The position numbers were made by a program, and so were the translations under genes. Below the pieces are notes generated by a model. It was not told where the DNA came from and searched no databases. It saw only the letters and a program-made list of their open reading frames with translations. Below are positions 36,569-46,381 of a DNA stretch of 64,000 nt, in pieces. The stretch is taken from assembly GCA_963815785.1 (NCBI GenBank), contig CAWFHZ010000007.1:434001-498000 (forward strand), given 5' to 3'. Positions within the stretch are counted from its first letter, which is position 1; each line of letters opens with the position of its first letter. This DNA is from DATFVA01 sp963815785. Its GTDB lineage: Bacteria > Bacteroidota > Ignavibacteria > Ignavibacteriales > Ignavibacteriaceae.

Positions 36569-39079
36569 ATGGATGGAAATTTCTCAGACAGACTTCAGGA
36601 CGTAATCAGGTTAAGCCGGGAGGAAGCTTTACGACTTGGTCATGATTATATAGGTACTGAACATTTGTTGTTAGGAATAATAAGGGAAGGTCAGGGAGTT
36701 GCGGTTAGAATTCTCAGGAATCTTGATTGTGATCTTATGAAACTGAAGAAAGCAATTGAAGATACCGTAAGAACTTCGGGCGGTACTCTTACGATAGGAA
36801 ATATACCGCTTACCAAACAAGCTGAAAAAGTTTTAAAAATTACGCAAATAGAATCAAAAATTTACAAAGCAGATGTAATTGGCACAGAACATTTACTACT
36901 CTCTCTTTTAAGAGATGAAGATAACATTGCTACACAGATTCTTCACCAGTTTAATGTTACTTATGACTCTGCACGTGCTGAACTGAATTCTATGTTAAGC
37001 AGCAAAAATCCGAAAGATCCGTCGGGAGCTGTTCCTCCTGTAGATAAAAAAGTTGATAGAACCAAAACCCCGGTACTTGATAACTTTGGGCGTGATCTCA
37101 CAAAGCTTGCAATTGAAGACAAACTTGATCCGGTTGTTGGCAGAGAAAGAGAAATTGAACGTGTTGCCCAGATTTTGAGCAGGCGAAAAAAGAATAACCC
37201 TGTACTAATTGGTGAGCCGGGAGTTGGTAAAACTGCTATAGCTGAGGGACTGGCTTTAAGAATTATGCAAAAGAAAGTTCCAAGAACCTTACAGGATAAA
37301 AGAGTTGTTACTCTTGATCTTGCAGGATTGGTTGCAGGAACCAAATACCGCGGTCAGTTTGAAGAAAGAATGAAAGCTTTAATGAATGAGCTTGAAAAAG
37401 CGAAAGAAGTAATTCTTTTTATTGATGAACTTCATACAATTGTTGGAGCCGGAGGCGCATCAGGTTCGCTTGATGCATCGAATATGTTTAAACCTGCTCT
37501 CGCACGCGGAGACATTCAGTGTATTGGGGCAACTACTCTTGATGAGTATCGAAAATATATAGAAACTGATGGAGCACTCGACAGACGGTTCCAGAAAGTT
37601 ATGGTTGAACCTCCGAGTTATGAAGAAACTCTCCAGATTTTAGAAAACATTAAGTTTAAATATGAAGAACATCATCATGTAAAGTATAGTACAGAAGCAA
37701 TAGATTCTGCTGTCAGATTAAGCAATCGTTACATTACAGACAGACATCTGCCCGATAAAGCAATTGATGTAATTGATGAGGCCGGGTCGAGAGTTCATAT
37801 GGGTAACTTTGAAGTTCCCGAGAATGTATTGGAACTTGAAGACAGTATTGAAAAAGTCAGAGTGGAAAAAGCTGCAGTAGTCAAACGTCAGGATTATGAA
37901 GAAGCTGCAAGACTAAGAGATAAGGAAAGAAATCTTCAATCAGATCTTGAAATAGCCCGCAGAGAATGGGAAGCTAAAACCAAAGATATAGTTCACGATG
38001 TAAGTGAAGAAGATATCGCGACTGTTGTAGCTATGATGACGGGAATTCCTGTTAACCGTGTTGCTCAAACCGAATCAGAAAAACTTCTGAATATGGGTGA
38101 AGCCCTTAAGAAGTTTATTGTTGGTCAGGATGAGGCTGTCGGTAAATTAACTAAAGCTATACGAAGAACCAGGGCCGGTTTAAAAAACCCCAACAGACCA
38201 ATAGGAAGTTTTATATTCCTTGGTCCGACAGGCGTTGGTAAAACAGAATTATGTAAAGCTCTTGCGCGTTATCTTTTTGATAGTGAGAACGCACTTATAA
38301 GAATTGATATGAGTGAATATATGGAGAAGTTCTCTCTGTCCCGTTTAGTTGGAGCGCCTCCCGGATATGTTGGATATGAAGAAGGCGGGCAGCTAACAGA
38401 GAAAGTTCGCAGAAGACCTTATTCGGTTGTTCTTTTTGATGAAATTGAAAAAGCTCATCCGGATATTTTCAGCATACTTCTGCAGGTACTCGATGATGGT
38501 ATGCTAACAGATAGCCTTGGAAGGAGAGTAGATTTCAAAAATACAATAATTATAATGACTTCTAATATCGGAGCCAGGGACATAAAAAATATCGGCTCTT
38601 TTGGCTTTGGCGGAGAAAATGCTGCAGACAGGTATTCAAGTCTGAAAAATACTGTTGAAGAAGCTATGAGAAAATTGTTTAATCCAGAATTCTTAAATCG
38701 TGTGGACGAAACAATTGTTTTCAGGAATCTTGAAAAAGAAGATATACTTGAGATTATCGATATTGAAATGAAAGAACTTCATAAGAATATTCACGATAAT
38801 AAAATGGAACTTACTCTTGATCCGACAGCAAAGGAATTCCTGGTTGAAAAAGGATTCGATCCGAAATTCGGAGCAAGACCTTTAAGAAGGGCTATTCAAA
38901 AATTTGTTGAAGATCCGATTGCTGAGGAAATACTGAGAGGTACATTTAAAGATGGTTCGAAAATAATTGCCAAACATGTGGAAAATATGGAAGAATTAAT
39001 TTTCGTAAATGATAATATGGATGTGCATCTTTCTGATGAAGAAGAAGAACAATCGGGTAAGGGTGAAGCCAAACCCTAA
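36569..39079 (+). CDS. clpC: ATP-dependent Clp protease ATPase subunit ClpC
   Basis: 836 residues. The Clp N-terminal double repeat (about 4-145: EALRLGHDYIGTEHLLLGIIRE) is followed by AAA+ module 1 with Walker A IGEPGVGKTAIAEG (about 214) and Walker B VILFIDELHTIVGAGG. The UVR/M-domain helices come next (about 425-465: VVKRQDYEEAARLRDKERNL). AAA+ module 2 has LGPTGVGKTELCKAL (about 551) and VVLFDEIEKAHPD. It ends in a short acidic tail. As a hexamer it unfolds substrates for ClpP, usually with adaptor help. No mcsA/mcsB/ctsR genes are adjacent, unlike in Firmicutes. Intact frame and its own terminator. Confidence 0.97.
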   Translation: MDGNFSDRLQDVIRLSREEALRLGHDYIGTEHLLLGIIREGQGVAVRILRNLDCDLMKLKKAIEDTVRTSGGTLTIGNIPLTKQAEKVLKITQIESKIYKADVIGTEHLLLSLLRDEDNIATQILHQFNVTYDSARAELNSMLSSKNPKDPSGAVPPVDKKVDRTKTPVLDNFGRDLTKLAIEDKLDPVVGREREIERVAQILSRRKKNNPVLIGEPGVGKTAIAEGLALRIMQKKVPRTLQDKRVVTLDLAGLVAGTKYRGQFEERMKALMNELEKAKEVILFIDELHTIVGAGGASGSLDASNMFKPALARGDIQCIGATTLDEYRKYIETDGALDRRFQKVMVEPPSYEETLQILENIKFKYEEHHHVKYSTEAIDSAVRLSNRYITDRHLPDKAIDVIDEAGSRVHMGNFEVPENVLELEDSIEKVRVEKAAVVKRQDYEEAARLRDKERNLQSDLEIARREWEAKTKDIVHDVSEEDIATVVAMMTGIPVNRVAQTESEKLLNMGEALKKFIVGQDEAVGKLTKAIRRTRAGLKNPNRPIGSFIFLGPTGVGKTELCKALARYLFDSENALIRIDMSEYMEKFSLSRLVGAPPGYVGYEEGGQLTEKVRRRPYSVVLFDEIEKAHPDIFSILLQVLDDGMLTDSLGRRVDFKNTIIIMTSNIGARDIKNIGSFGFGGENAADRYSSLKNTVEEAMRKLFNPEFLNRVDETIVFRNLEKEDILEIIDIEMKELHKNIHDNKMELTLDPTAKEFLVEKGFDPKFGARPLRRAIQKFVEDPIAEEILRGTFKDGSKIIAKHVENMEELIFVNDNMDVHLSDEEEEQSGKGEAKP

Positions 39080-39111
39080 ACTTTTGTAATAATTAATATC
39101 ATGTATTGCTT

Positions 39112-39144
39112 AAAGGCGTATTTCTTTTAATACGCCTTTTTTTT
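39112..39144 (+). terminator. Intrinsic terminator of clpC
   Basis: Ten-base stem AAAGGCGTAT (39112-39121) and ATACGCCTTT (39130-39139) with an 8-nt loop, followed by more T. It lies 33 nt past the clpC stop. Confidence 0.88.
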
Positions 39145-39194
39145 ATTTAAATTTCTATGGTCAAAGTTGTTTTCTAATAAGCATTGAGGTGATG

Positions 39195-39473
39195 ATGGAG
39201 ATTTTGAGCGAATCAAAAATAAATGAAAAGCTTACCAATCTTAAGGGATGGGAATATAGAAATAACCTGATTGGCAAGGAATATCAATTGAAAGATTTCA
39301 GAGAAGCTCTTGTCCTAGTTAATAAAGTGGGCGAGATTGCTGAAGAGATGGATCACCATCCTGATATTTTTCTGCACAACTGGAACAAAGTTAAAATTAC
39401 CATTTCAACACATAGTGCAGGTGGTATAACTGAAAATGATTTTAAATTAGCAGAGAAAATTGAAAAAATTTAA
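39195..39473 (+). CDS. 4a-hydroxytetrahydrobiopterin dehydratase (pterin-4a-carbinolamine dehydratase, PCD family)
   Basis: About 92 residues. The active-site EEMDHHPDIFLHNWNKVKITISTH carries the conserved His-His and the Trp/Thr-His of the PCD fold. It dehydrates 4a-hydroxytetrahydropterin, normally to recycle the cofactor of aromatic amino-acid hydroxylases. No hydroxylase gene is in the window, and many bacteria use the family in molybdopterin or folate side roles. GAGGTG precedes the start. Three consecutive possible start codons exist (39189 GTG, 39192 ATG, 39195 ATG), and the last has the best spacing. The next gene follows after 2 nt. Confidence 0.92.
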   Translation: MEILSESKINEKLTNLKGWEYRNNLIGKEYQLKDFREALVLVNKVGEIAEEMDHHPDIFLHNWNKVKITISTHSAGGITENDFKLAEKIEKI

Positions 39474-39475
39474 AA

Positions 39476-39787
39476 ATGAATAAGAGACTGGAAGGGCTGC
39501 TTGAATTTTATAAAAAGGATCCGAACGATCCTTTTATTTTATATGGATTAGCTCTTGAATATATGTCAGATAATCAATTTCAAAAAGCAGAATTATTTTT
39601 TAGTGAACTTTTGCAAAAAAAACCCGGTTATGTTGCCGGGTATCTCCAGTACGCACAACTAAAAGAAAAAGAAAATAAAATTGAAGAAGCAAAGGAACTT
39701 TATAAAAAGGGAATTGCAGAAGCAAACAAAATAGACGACAAAAAATCAGCTAAAGAAATGGAGGATTTCCTGGATGACCTCGAATGA
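39476..39787 (+). CDS. Small tetratricopeptide-repeat protein
   Basis: 103 residues forming about two and a half TPR units: DPFILYGLALEYMSDNQFQKAELFFSEL, KPGYVAGYLQYAQLKEKENKIEEAKELY and a partial third helix. TPRs mediate protein-protein contacts; the partner is unknown. It begins 2 nt after the pterin dehydratase stop and overlaps pyrE by 14 nt, so the three genes make one operon. Similar short TPR proteins often sit next to pterin dehydratase genes in this group by my recollection, but I cannot verify that here. Confidence 0.85.
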   Translation: MNKRLEGLLEFYKKDPNDPFILYGLALEYMSDNQFQKAELFFSELLQKKPGYVAGYLQYAQLKEKENKIEEAKELYKKGIAEANKIDDKKSAKEMEDFLDDLE

Positions 39788-40361
39788 AAATAATATTCTG
39801 GAAATATTTAAAAAAACCGGTGCATTATTGCAGGGACATTTTCTTTTGACTTCAGGAAGGCATAGCAATATGTATTTTCAGTGTGCTAAGGTTTTGCAAT
39901 ACCCTGAATATACAGAGCAGGTATGTAAAATAATTGCAGATCATTTTAAAGATTATAATATAGATACTGTAATTTCTCCCGCCATGGGTGGAATTATTGT
40001 AGGACAGGAAGTTGCAAGACAGCTGAATAAGCGATCAATTTTTGCAGAGAGAGAAGATAAAAAACTTACCCTTCGGCGCGGCTTCACTATTAACCAGGGA
40101 GAAAAAATTCTGGTTTGTGAAGATGTTGTCACTACAGGTGGTTCGGTATACGAAGTTATTGATATTGTTAAAGAACAGGGAGGAGAAGTTGTTGGAGTTG
40201 GATTTATTGTCGATCGCAGCAACGGAAAAGTTAATTTTGGTTATCCGCAAAAAAGTACAATGAAAATGGAAGTTATATCTTACCTACCGGAAGAATGTCC
40301 GTTATGCAAAGAAAATATTCCTTTAGTTAAACCGGGCTCAAGGAAAGTCATTGTTCAATGA
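39774..40361 (+). CDS. pyrE: Orotate phosphoribosyltransferase
   Basis: 195 residues. It converts orotate and PRPP to orotidine-5'-phosphate in de novo UMP synthesis. The PRPP-binding signature ILVCEDVVTTGGSVYEVI is intact. The catalytic loop region (IFAEREDKKLTLRRGF) and the N-terminal LLTSGRHSNMYFQCAKVLQYP match the long-form OPRTase of Bacteroidota-type genomes. A C-terminal CPLCKENIPLVKPGSRK adds two cysteines in CxxC spacing. pyrF is not adjacent. It is translationally coupled to the TPR gene. Confidence 0.94.
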   Translation: MTSNENNILEIFKKTGALLQGHFLLTSGRHSNMYFQCAKVLQYPEYTEQVCKIIADHFKDYNIDTVISPAMGGIIVGQEVARQLNKRSIFAEREDKKLTLRRGFTINQGEKILVCEDVVTTGGSVYEVIDIVKEQGGEVVGVGFIVDRSNGKVNFGYPQKSTMKMEVISYLPEECPLCKENIPLVKPGSRKVIVQ

Positions 40362-40423
40362 TTAAATTTTCCCGGAGCAACTTAACTCTAAATGTAAAAT
40401 TATTTTAATCCTGTTGTAATAAT

Positions 40424-41693
40424 ATGAAAACAATCCTTATAATACTTTTTGCGGCAATCTCCACTTTCCCTCAAATTAATTTCAGCAATTATTTTAAGGA
40501 TAAAACACTCCGTGTGGATTATTTCCATACAGGAGATAGCCTTAATGATTCTTATTCAATCGATGAACTAAAAGAAGAACCATACTGGGGAGGTTCAAAA
40601 ATAATCTCGTTGACACTTTTAACTATGGACAGTTATGAGGTGAAGGTGTTTCGACCAGGAAGAAAACAAATTGATTTATTCAAGAACTTACTCAACTTTA
40701 TTTGATGAGTGGCAGACTACAGACGAAGCAAAACATACAGTTAAAACATTTAATGAAACTGTAACAATGCCTTTCCCTAAAGAAAAAATTAGAATTGAAT
40801 TTTACAGCAGAGATAAAGAAAACATTTTACATAAAAAATTCGAGTATGCGGTGGATCCTGATAATTATTTTATTTCACCTGAAAGACATCTCGAATTTCC
40901 TTCTTTTGAAGTTGTTCACAATGGTGATCCGTCTGTTAAAGTTGATATTGTTATCTTGCCTGAAGGTTATACAAAGGATGAAATGGATGAGTTCAAAGAG
41001 GACTGCACAAAATTTGCCGGATATCTTTTTGCTGTTTCTCCGTATTCGGAAAATAAAGATAAGTTTAATATCTGGGGAGTTGCAGCTCCATCACCTGAAG
41101 AGGGAACCGATATTCCTGCTGATAAGGTCTGGAGTAAAACCCTTATGAATACCAGTTTCTACACATTTGATCTCGAACGGTATCTAATGACATCCGATTA
41201 TAAATCAGTTCGTGATCTCGCTGCTAATGCACCATATGATCAGATTTACATTCTGGTGAATTCAGACAAATACGGAGGCGGTGCCATCTACAACTATTAT
41301 TCGGTTTGCGTAAACAAAAATATTTTCAGTGAATATGTTTTCAGCCATGAGTTTGGTCATGGTTTTGCTTTTCTTGCCGATGAATACTACACATCAGATG
41401 TTGCATATAATGATTTCTATCCGCTCAATGTTGAACCGCTTGAGCCGAACATTACAACTCTTGTTGATTTTGATTCAAAGTGGAAAGATATGATAGCTGC
41501 AGACACACCGATTCCAACTCCTTCATCTCCAAAGTATAGAGACAAAGTAGGAGTTTTTGAAGGAGGAGGTTATGTGGCTAAAGGTGTTTACCGCCCGATG
41601 GAAGATTGCAGCATGAAAACAGCTACGGTTAATAATTTTTGTCCTGTTTGCAAACGTGCTATACAGAAGATGATAGATTTCTATTCCAGGTAA
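40424..41693 (+). CDS. Secreted M64-family (IgA-peptidase-like) metallopeptidase, frameshifted
   Basis: A signal peptide (MKTILIILFAAISTFPQ) starts a protein whose frame breaks at 40649-40651. Removing one T there gives VFDQEENKLIYSRTYSTLFDEW and joins both parts into about 422 aa. The N-terminal part is the Ig-like M64_N domain. The catalytic part has VDIVILPEGYTKDEMDEF, the zinc site VFSHEFGHGFAFLADEYY and a C-terminal NNFCPVCKRAIQKM. M64 members are secreted zinc endopeptidases, some cleaving IgA and many unknown. The substrate here is unknown and likely a protein nutrient or surface protein. Confidence 0.85.
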
Positions 41694-41792
41694 ACTTTAT
41701 AAAACTTGTTAGTAAGATTTAGGTAAGCTAAACAATATATTCTATATTAGATTATTCCAATAATGAAATTTTAAAATTTAATCCGGTAATTA

Positions 41793-43019
41793 ATGGATCA
41801 GAGAAAGCTATATAAAACCGTTGAAACAATAGCATCACAGAAATTTCCTTCGGAAGAAGGAATGTTAAGTGAAGTATTAAATCAGATAATTAATAACCAG
41901 GATATTAATGTTACCGGTGGAAGAATCTGGAAATTAAAAATTGATGAAGCCAGTTACTCATTGTTATATCAGACAGGTAGCATAGATACAATTAGTGCCG
42001 ATTTCAGAATCCTTATTAATGATTACCCTTTGTTTGATCTTGTTGCAAAGGAAAGAACTATTCTTGGAAAAGAAACAAATGAAATCCTAAGACAGAAGGG
42101 AATTTTCAAATATTCTGCATCAGGCGTAGGAGAAAAAATAAAAATTAATGATAAACCTTATTATGAATATCTTCTTGCTTTAAATAGTAATCAAATTGAT
42201 GAAGATTTCAGAATTACGCTGAACATAATTGCAACGGCATTAACTTCCCGTATTAAACAGAGGAGAATTTCTTCTTCTATCTATCATCTTAAAGCAGACC
42301 TCGATAAGGCAAGAGAACTTCAGAAAAGTATTCTTCCCGAACACGAATACCACTTCTTTGATTATGAACTCTTTGGTATAACAAATCCTGCAGAAATAGT
42401 AGGAGGAGATTTTTTTGATTACCTTGAAGTTGGTGATGACAGGTTGGGTGTAACAGTTGGTGACGCTGCAAGCAAAGGAGTAAGCGCTTCTGCAGAAGCA
42501 ATGTATATTTCAGGTGCATTGAGAATGGCAAGCAATTTTGAGCTTAAGATTTCACCGATGATGAAGAGAATGAATGAGCTTGTTAATAAAATATTTGCCG
42601 ATGACAAGTTTGCCTCACTTTTTTACGGTGAATTATCTCCTGATAAATGCGGGTTGTTCCTGTTTGCAAATGCCGGTCATAATCCGCCGTTCTTTCTTGT
42701 GTCGGAGACAAATGAAATAAAAAATCTTGACCCAACCGGACCTGTCCTAGGTCCTATGCCGCACGGAAAATACACTGTAGATAACATAAATTTCCGTAAG
42801 AACGATGTTCTTTTGATTTATTCTGATGGTGTAACAGAATCTGCAAATGATAAATTCGATGTGTACGGGGAGCAGCGACTTCAGGAACTTCTGAAGAGAT
42901 TAAAGGACAAAACACCAAAGGAAATTACCTATGCAATTCTTGATGATGTTATTAAATTTTCAAAAGGCGGAGAGTATTCCGATGATAAGACACTGGTTGT
43001 AATCAAAAAGAATAATTGA
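41793..43019 (+). CDS. GAF-like/SpoIIE PP2C serine phosphatase
   Basis: 408 residues. A divergent N-terminal sensor (about 15-165) is followed by a coiled linker (ADLDKARELQKSILP) and a SpoIIE phosphatase domain with VGGDFFDYLEVGDD, TVGDAASKGVSAS, NAGHNPPFFLVS, IYSDGVTESAND and YSDDKTLVVIKK. In the family one conserved position, here DAASKG in place of DVSGKG, is somewhat changed, but the metal Asp is kept. It is the third phosphatase of this class in the window. It has no kinase or antagonist neighbour, so its partner is encoded elsewhere. Confidence 0.88.
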   Translation: MDQRKLYKTVETIASQKFPSEEGMLSEVLNQIINNQDINVTGGRIWKLKIDEASYSLLYQTGSIDTISADFRILINDYPLFDLVAKERTILGKETNEILRQKGIFKYSASGVGEKIKINDKPYYEYLLALNSNQIDEDFRITLNIIATALTSRIKQRRISSSIYHLKADLDKARELQKSILPEHEYHFFDYELFGITNPAEIVGGDFFDYLEVGDDRLGVTVGDAASKGVSASAEAMYISGALRMASNFELKISPMMKRMNELVNKIFADDKFASLFYGELSPDKCGLFLFANAGHNPPFFLVSETNEIKNLDPTGPVLGPMPHGKYTVDNINFRKNDVLLIYSDGVTESANDKFDVYGEQRLQELLKRLKDKTPKEITYAILDDVIKFSKGGEYSDDKTLVVIKKNN

Positions 43020-43115
43020 TGTGCATAACACCGCCGGGACAAGTTTAAAATGCCTCAATATAATTTTCGTTTAAAATGATTAATATTTATCAGGTAATAT
43101 TAAAAGGTTAGAACC

Positions 43116-44480
43116 ATGATAAAATCGATAAATCCTGCAACAGAAGAAGAAATTAAATCATATAATGAAATGAAGTATGATGAAGTGGAAAAAATCATTT
43201 CATCTGCTGATAAAACATTTCAAGATTGGCGCAGAACGGCTTTTTCAGTCCGCTCACAAAAAATGAATAAAGCCGGCTCTATATTGAGAAAGAATTTAAA
43301 CAAGTACGCAAGGATAATGACTGAAGAAATGGGGAAACCTATTGCTCAATCAAGATCAGAAGTTGAAAAATGTGCCTGGGTATGTGACTATTTCGCAGAA
43401 AACGGCGAACAGTTTTTAAAGGATAAAATAATTGAAAGCGATGCTGCTAAAAGTTTTGTCACTTACCAGCCGATTGGAGTGGTGCTTGCAGTAATGCCGT
43501 GGAACTTTCCTTTCTGGCAGGTTTTCCGTTTTGCGGCTCCCGGACTTATGGCTGGCAATGCCGGAATACTAAAACACGCTTCCAATGTAACCGGTTGTGC
43601 GCTTGCTATTGAAGAGGTATTCAGAGAAGCAGATTTTCCAGTTGATTTATTCCGATCATTAATTGTTTCATCAAAAAATATGGATAAGGTAATTGAGCTT
43701 GGAAAAATAAGAGCAGTTACTTTAACAGGCAGTGTTCCTGCTGGTAAAGCTGTGGCTTCAAAAGCTGGATCATTAATTAAAAAAACCGTACTTGAATTAG
43801 GCGGGAGCGATCCTTACGTGATTCTTGAAGATGCTGATCTTGAATCAGCTGCGGAAACGTGTGTTACTTCAAGATTAATAAATGGGGGACAAAGTTGTAT
43901 TGCCGCAAAAAGATTTATTGTTGTAGAAAATATTTATAACGAATTCAGAGACCTTTTTGTTGAAAAGATGAAACAGAAAAAAATGGGGGATCCGTTTGAT
44001 GAATCTAATGACCTTGGTCCACAGGCAAGAGATAGTCTCCGTAATGATCTTCATCTCCAGGTTAAAAATAGCGTTGAAAAGGGAGCAAAACTTTTACTTG
44101 GAGGAAGTATCCCGGATATTAAAGGCGCATATTATCCGCCAACCGTTCTTGAAAATGTTAAAGATGGAATGCCCGCTTACAATGATGAATTGTTTGGTCC
44201 CGTAGCGGCTTTGATAAAAGTTAAAGACGAAAATGAGGCAATAAAATCTGCAAACGATTCGATATTCGGATTAGGTGCTGCTGTTTTTACAAAGGATATA
44301 AAAAAAGGGGAAAGAATTGCGAGGGAAGAAATAAATTCAGGAAGCTGTTTTGTTAATTCATTCGTAAAATCCGATCCTCGACTTCCGTTTGGTGGAGTTA
44401 AAGAATCCGGTTATGGAAGAGAACTTTCCTACTTTGGAATTCACGAGTTTGTAAACATTAAAACAGTGTATGTAAAATAA
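43116..44480 (+). CDS. NAD(P)-dependent aldehyde dehydrogenase, succinate-semialdehyde dehydrogenase type
   Basis: 454 residues. The ALDH superfamily motifs are intact: MPWNFPFWQVFR (cofactor fold), TLTGSVPAGKAVASKAG, catalytic Glu in VLELGGSDPYVILEDADLE, catalytic Cys in NGGQSCIAAKRFIV, and NDSIFGLGAAVFTK. It resembles the shorter SSADH-like enzymes oxidising succinate semialdehyde to succinate, but related members accept other aldehydes. Substrate assignment is therefore tentative. It stands alone after the phosphatase, with about 100 nt between. No gabT or 4-hydroxybutyrate genes are adjacent. Confidence 0.9.
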   Translation: MIKSINPATEEEIKSYNEMKYDEVEKIISSADKTFQDWRRTAFSVRSQKMNKAGSILRKNLNKYARIMTEEMGKPIAQSRSEVEKCAWVCDYFAENGEQFLKDKIIESDAAKSFVTYQPIGVVLAVMPWNFPFWQVFRFAAPGLMAGNAGILKHASNVTGCALAIEEVFREADFPVDLFRSLIVSSKNMDKVIELGKIRAVTLTGSVPAGKAVASKAGSLIKKTVLELGGSDPYVILEDADLESAAETCVTSRLINGGQSCIAAKRFIVVENIYNEFRDLFVEKMKQKKMGDPFDESNDLGPQARDSLRNDLHLQVKNSVEKGAKLLLGGSIPDIKGAYYPPTVLENVKDGMPAYNDELFGPVAALIKVKDENEAIKSANDSIFGLGAAVFTKDIKKGERIAREEINSGSCFVNSFVKSDPRLPFGGVKESGYGRELSYFGIHEFVNIKTVYVK

Positions 44481-44795
44481 AATTGATCTGGTTCCGGGAT
44501 TGCAAATAATCAAATAAGAATAAAGTTAATAGTGTAGATGGATCCCTTAATTTTACAATTTTATTCAATCCCGGCATTTCTATAATCCCTCATTCTTTTA
44601 AAATCGTTTAAGAATTATTGAAATATATTTGTATTGTTTTCAACGACGGTATTTCTTCCGGATTTGTTTGCTTTTAGATTTCTTGGGATACCGGATATTT
44701 TTATCACTTGCTGATTTTTTATAGATAACTTGAAGAATAAATTTTATTTTAAGAGTGAGAATTAATATTATGTTGGAAAATAGGATAAAAACCTT
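44481..44795. other. 315-bp intergenic region, little structure
   Basis: No gene or RNA recognised. A 9-bp inverted repeat CCGGGATTG (44494-44502) and CAATCCCGG (44566-44574) with a 63-nt separation is the only notable structure. It has no T tract and its role is unclear. No strong Shine-Dalgarno precedes the next gene. Confidence 0.4.
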
Positions 44796-46109
44796 ATGCA
44801 GGATTCTCTGAAATTTCTCCCGGAATTTTTACTTAAAAATAATTCTGCTCTTTCCTCTGCTGACTTATTTATTTTACTCCAGAAACTGGGTGTTGCCATT
44901 CTTATTGGATTGTTAATAGGAATGGAACGTGAACACTCAAGAACAAAAGATGATAAAACTTTTGCAGGAATAAGAACTACACCATTAATTGCTTTACTTG
45001 GTTTTATTGCAGGATTAATTGCATCCTTTACTTCATATTGGATTTACTTTATAATATTCGCAGGATTCTCATCTCTTGTTACAACTTCACATGTTTTTTC
45101 GGCTAAAACCGGTAAGCTTGGCGGGACATCTGAAATAGCTCTTCTTATTGTGTTTTTATTGGGAACGATTGTTTACTTTAACTACATTATTCTTGCGGCA
45201 GTAATAGCAGTTATCGTTACACTTTTCCTGACTTTAAAAATTCAGCTTCATCAGTTTGTTGGAAAGATTAGTGAAGAAGATATTTTTGCCACTCTCAAGC
45301 TTGCAATTATTACAGTAATTGTGCTTCCTCTTTTACCTGATAAATATTATGGACCATTAGAGGTTTTTAATCCAAGGCTGATATGGTATATGGTAATATT
45401 AGTCAGCGGTATAAGTTTTATCGGGTATGTTTTAGTAAAAATTTTAGGAGAAGGAAAAGGAATTTCAATTACCGGTTTATTGGGCGGTATGGTTTCAAGT
45501 ACTGCTGTAGCTTATTCATTGTCAAAAAAAAGTAAAGAAAATAATTTACTTTCACCCAATTTTGCTGTTGGAATTATTCTCGCCTCAACAATTATGTATT
45601 TACGTATTTTTATCGTTGTACTCATTCTGAAAAGTTCCCTTATTAATTCACTCTGGATTCCCTTACTGCTATTTACAATAGTTGGTTTTGTTATCAGCCT
45701 GGTTATGTCCAGGAGATTTCTAAATGGGAAACATGAACCCATTGAACTTAATAATCCGTTCCGGTTAAAGCCTGCAATTTTATTTGGGATCATTTTTGGA
45801 ATAGTAATATTTGCTGCAAAAGCAGCTCAGGTTTATCTTGGTGCGGGGGGACTGTATTTAGCAAGCGCACTAGCAGGAATAACAAGTGTTGATGCAATTG
45901 TAATTTCTCTTTCTAAAATAGCAGACGGCAATATTGCAACTGATGTAATAGTAATTGCAATTATCATAGCCACAATAACCAATAATGTTGTTAAATCGCT
46001 AATAACATTGTTTGCCGGTTCCAAAGAGTTAAAGCGGTATGTATTTATCGGTCTGGGTATTATATCCGGTGTTTCTGTGCTTTATTTGGCAGCAATGTTC
46101 GTTAAATAA
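44796..46109 (+). CDS. MgtC/SapB + DUF4010 membrane protein
   Basis: 437 residues. Ten or more TM helices are visible. The N-terminal half is MgtC-like: LGVAILIGLLIGMEREHSR, KTFAGIRTTPLIALLGFIAG and AKTGKLGGTSEIALLIVFLLG. The C-terminal half is DUF4010: ISITGLLGGMVSSTAVAYSLSKK and LASALAGITSVDAIVISLSKIA. MgtC domains act in Mg2+ homeostasis and membrane energetics in pathogens; the role of the DUF4010 fusion is not established. A transporter-like membrane function is inferred. The gene is monocistronic. Confidence 0.9.
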   Translation: MQDSLKFLPEFLLKNNSALSSADLFILLQKLGVAILIGLLIGMEREHSRTKDDKTFAGIRTTPLIALLGFIAGLIASFTSYWIYFIIFAGFSSLVTTSHVFSAKTGKLGGTSEIALLIVFLLGTIVYFNYIILAAVIAVIVTLFLTLKIQLHQFVGKISEEDIFATLKLAIITVIVLPLLPDKYYGPLEVFNPRLIWYMVILVSGISFIGYVLVKILGEGKGISITGLLGGMVSSTAVAYSLSKKSKENNLLSPNFAVGIILASTIMYLRIFIVVLILKSSLINSLWIPLLLFTIVGFVISLVMSRRFLNGKHEPIELNNPFRLKPAILFGIIFGIVIFAAKAAQVYLGAGGLYLASALAGITSVDAIVISLSKIADGNIATDVIVIAIIIATITNNVVKSLITLFAGSKELKRYVFIGLGIISGVSVLYLAAMFVK

Positions 46110-46381
46110 AAAAAATTATGTTGTTTTAACTTGTGTGAGAATACCGATTGAGCATCAGGTTGTAATAAATTCACAATTCAAACTTATGAAAATCATTAAC
46201 TGATATTCTATCATTTTAATACTATAAATTATTGCAGATGAATTTAATTTTTTCTACTTATGAATTTTGTCAATCTATGGTATCCTAAATTATGTTATTA
46301 ACCTCCTTCAATTATTGAATTTGTTCCAAAGTAAAGTGATTTATAAATAACTTACTTTAGTATTCATTCTCCTGGGCAATG

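Noticed and set aside
39195..39473. Reading the pterin dehydratase gene as part of a phenylalanine-hydroxylase operon
   Set aside because: The following genes are a TPR protein and pyrE; no hydroxylase is present.
40649..40651. Programmed frameshift in the M64 peptidase gene
   Set aside because: There is no slippery heptamer with a downstream structure; one extra T in a short run is the simpler explanation.
44494..44574. Inverted repeat CCGGGATTG / CAATCCCGG as a terminator of the aldehyde dehydrogenase gene
   Set aside because: Arms are 63 nt apart and there is no T tract; left as a note under the intergenic region.
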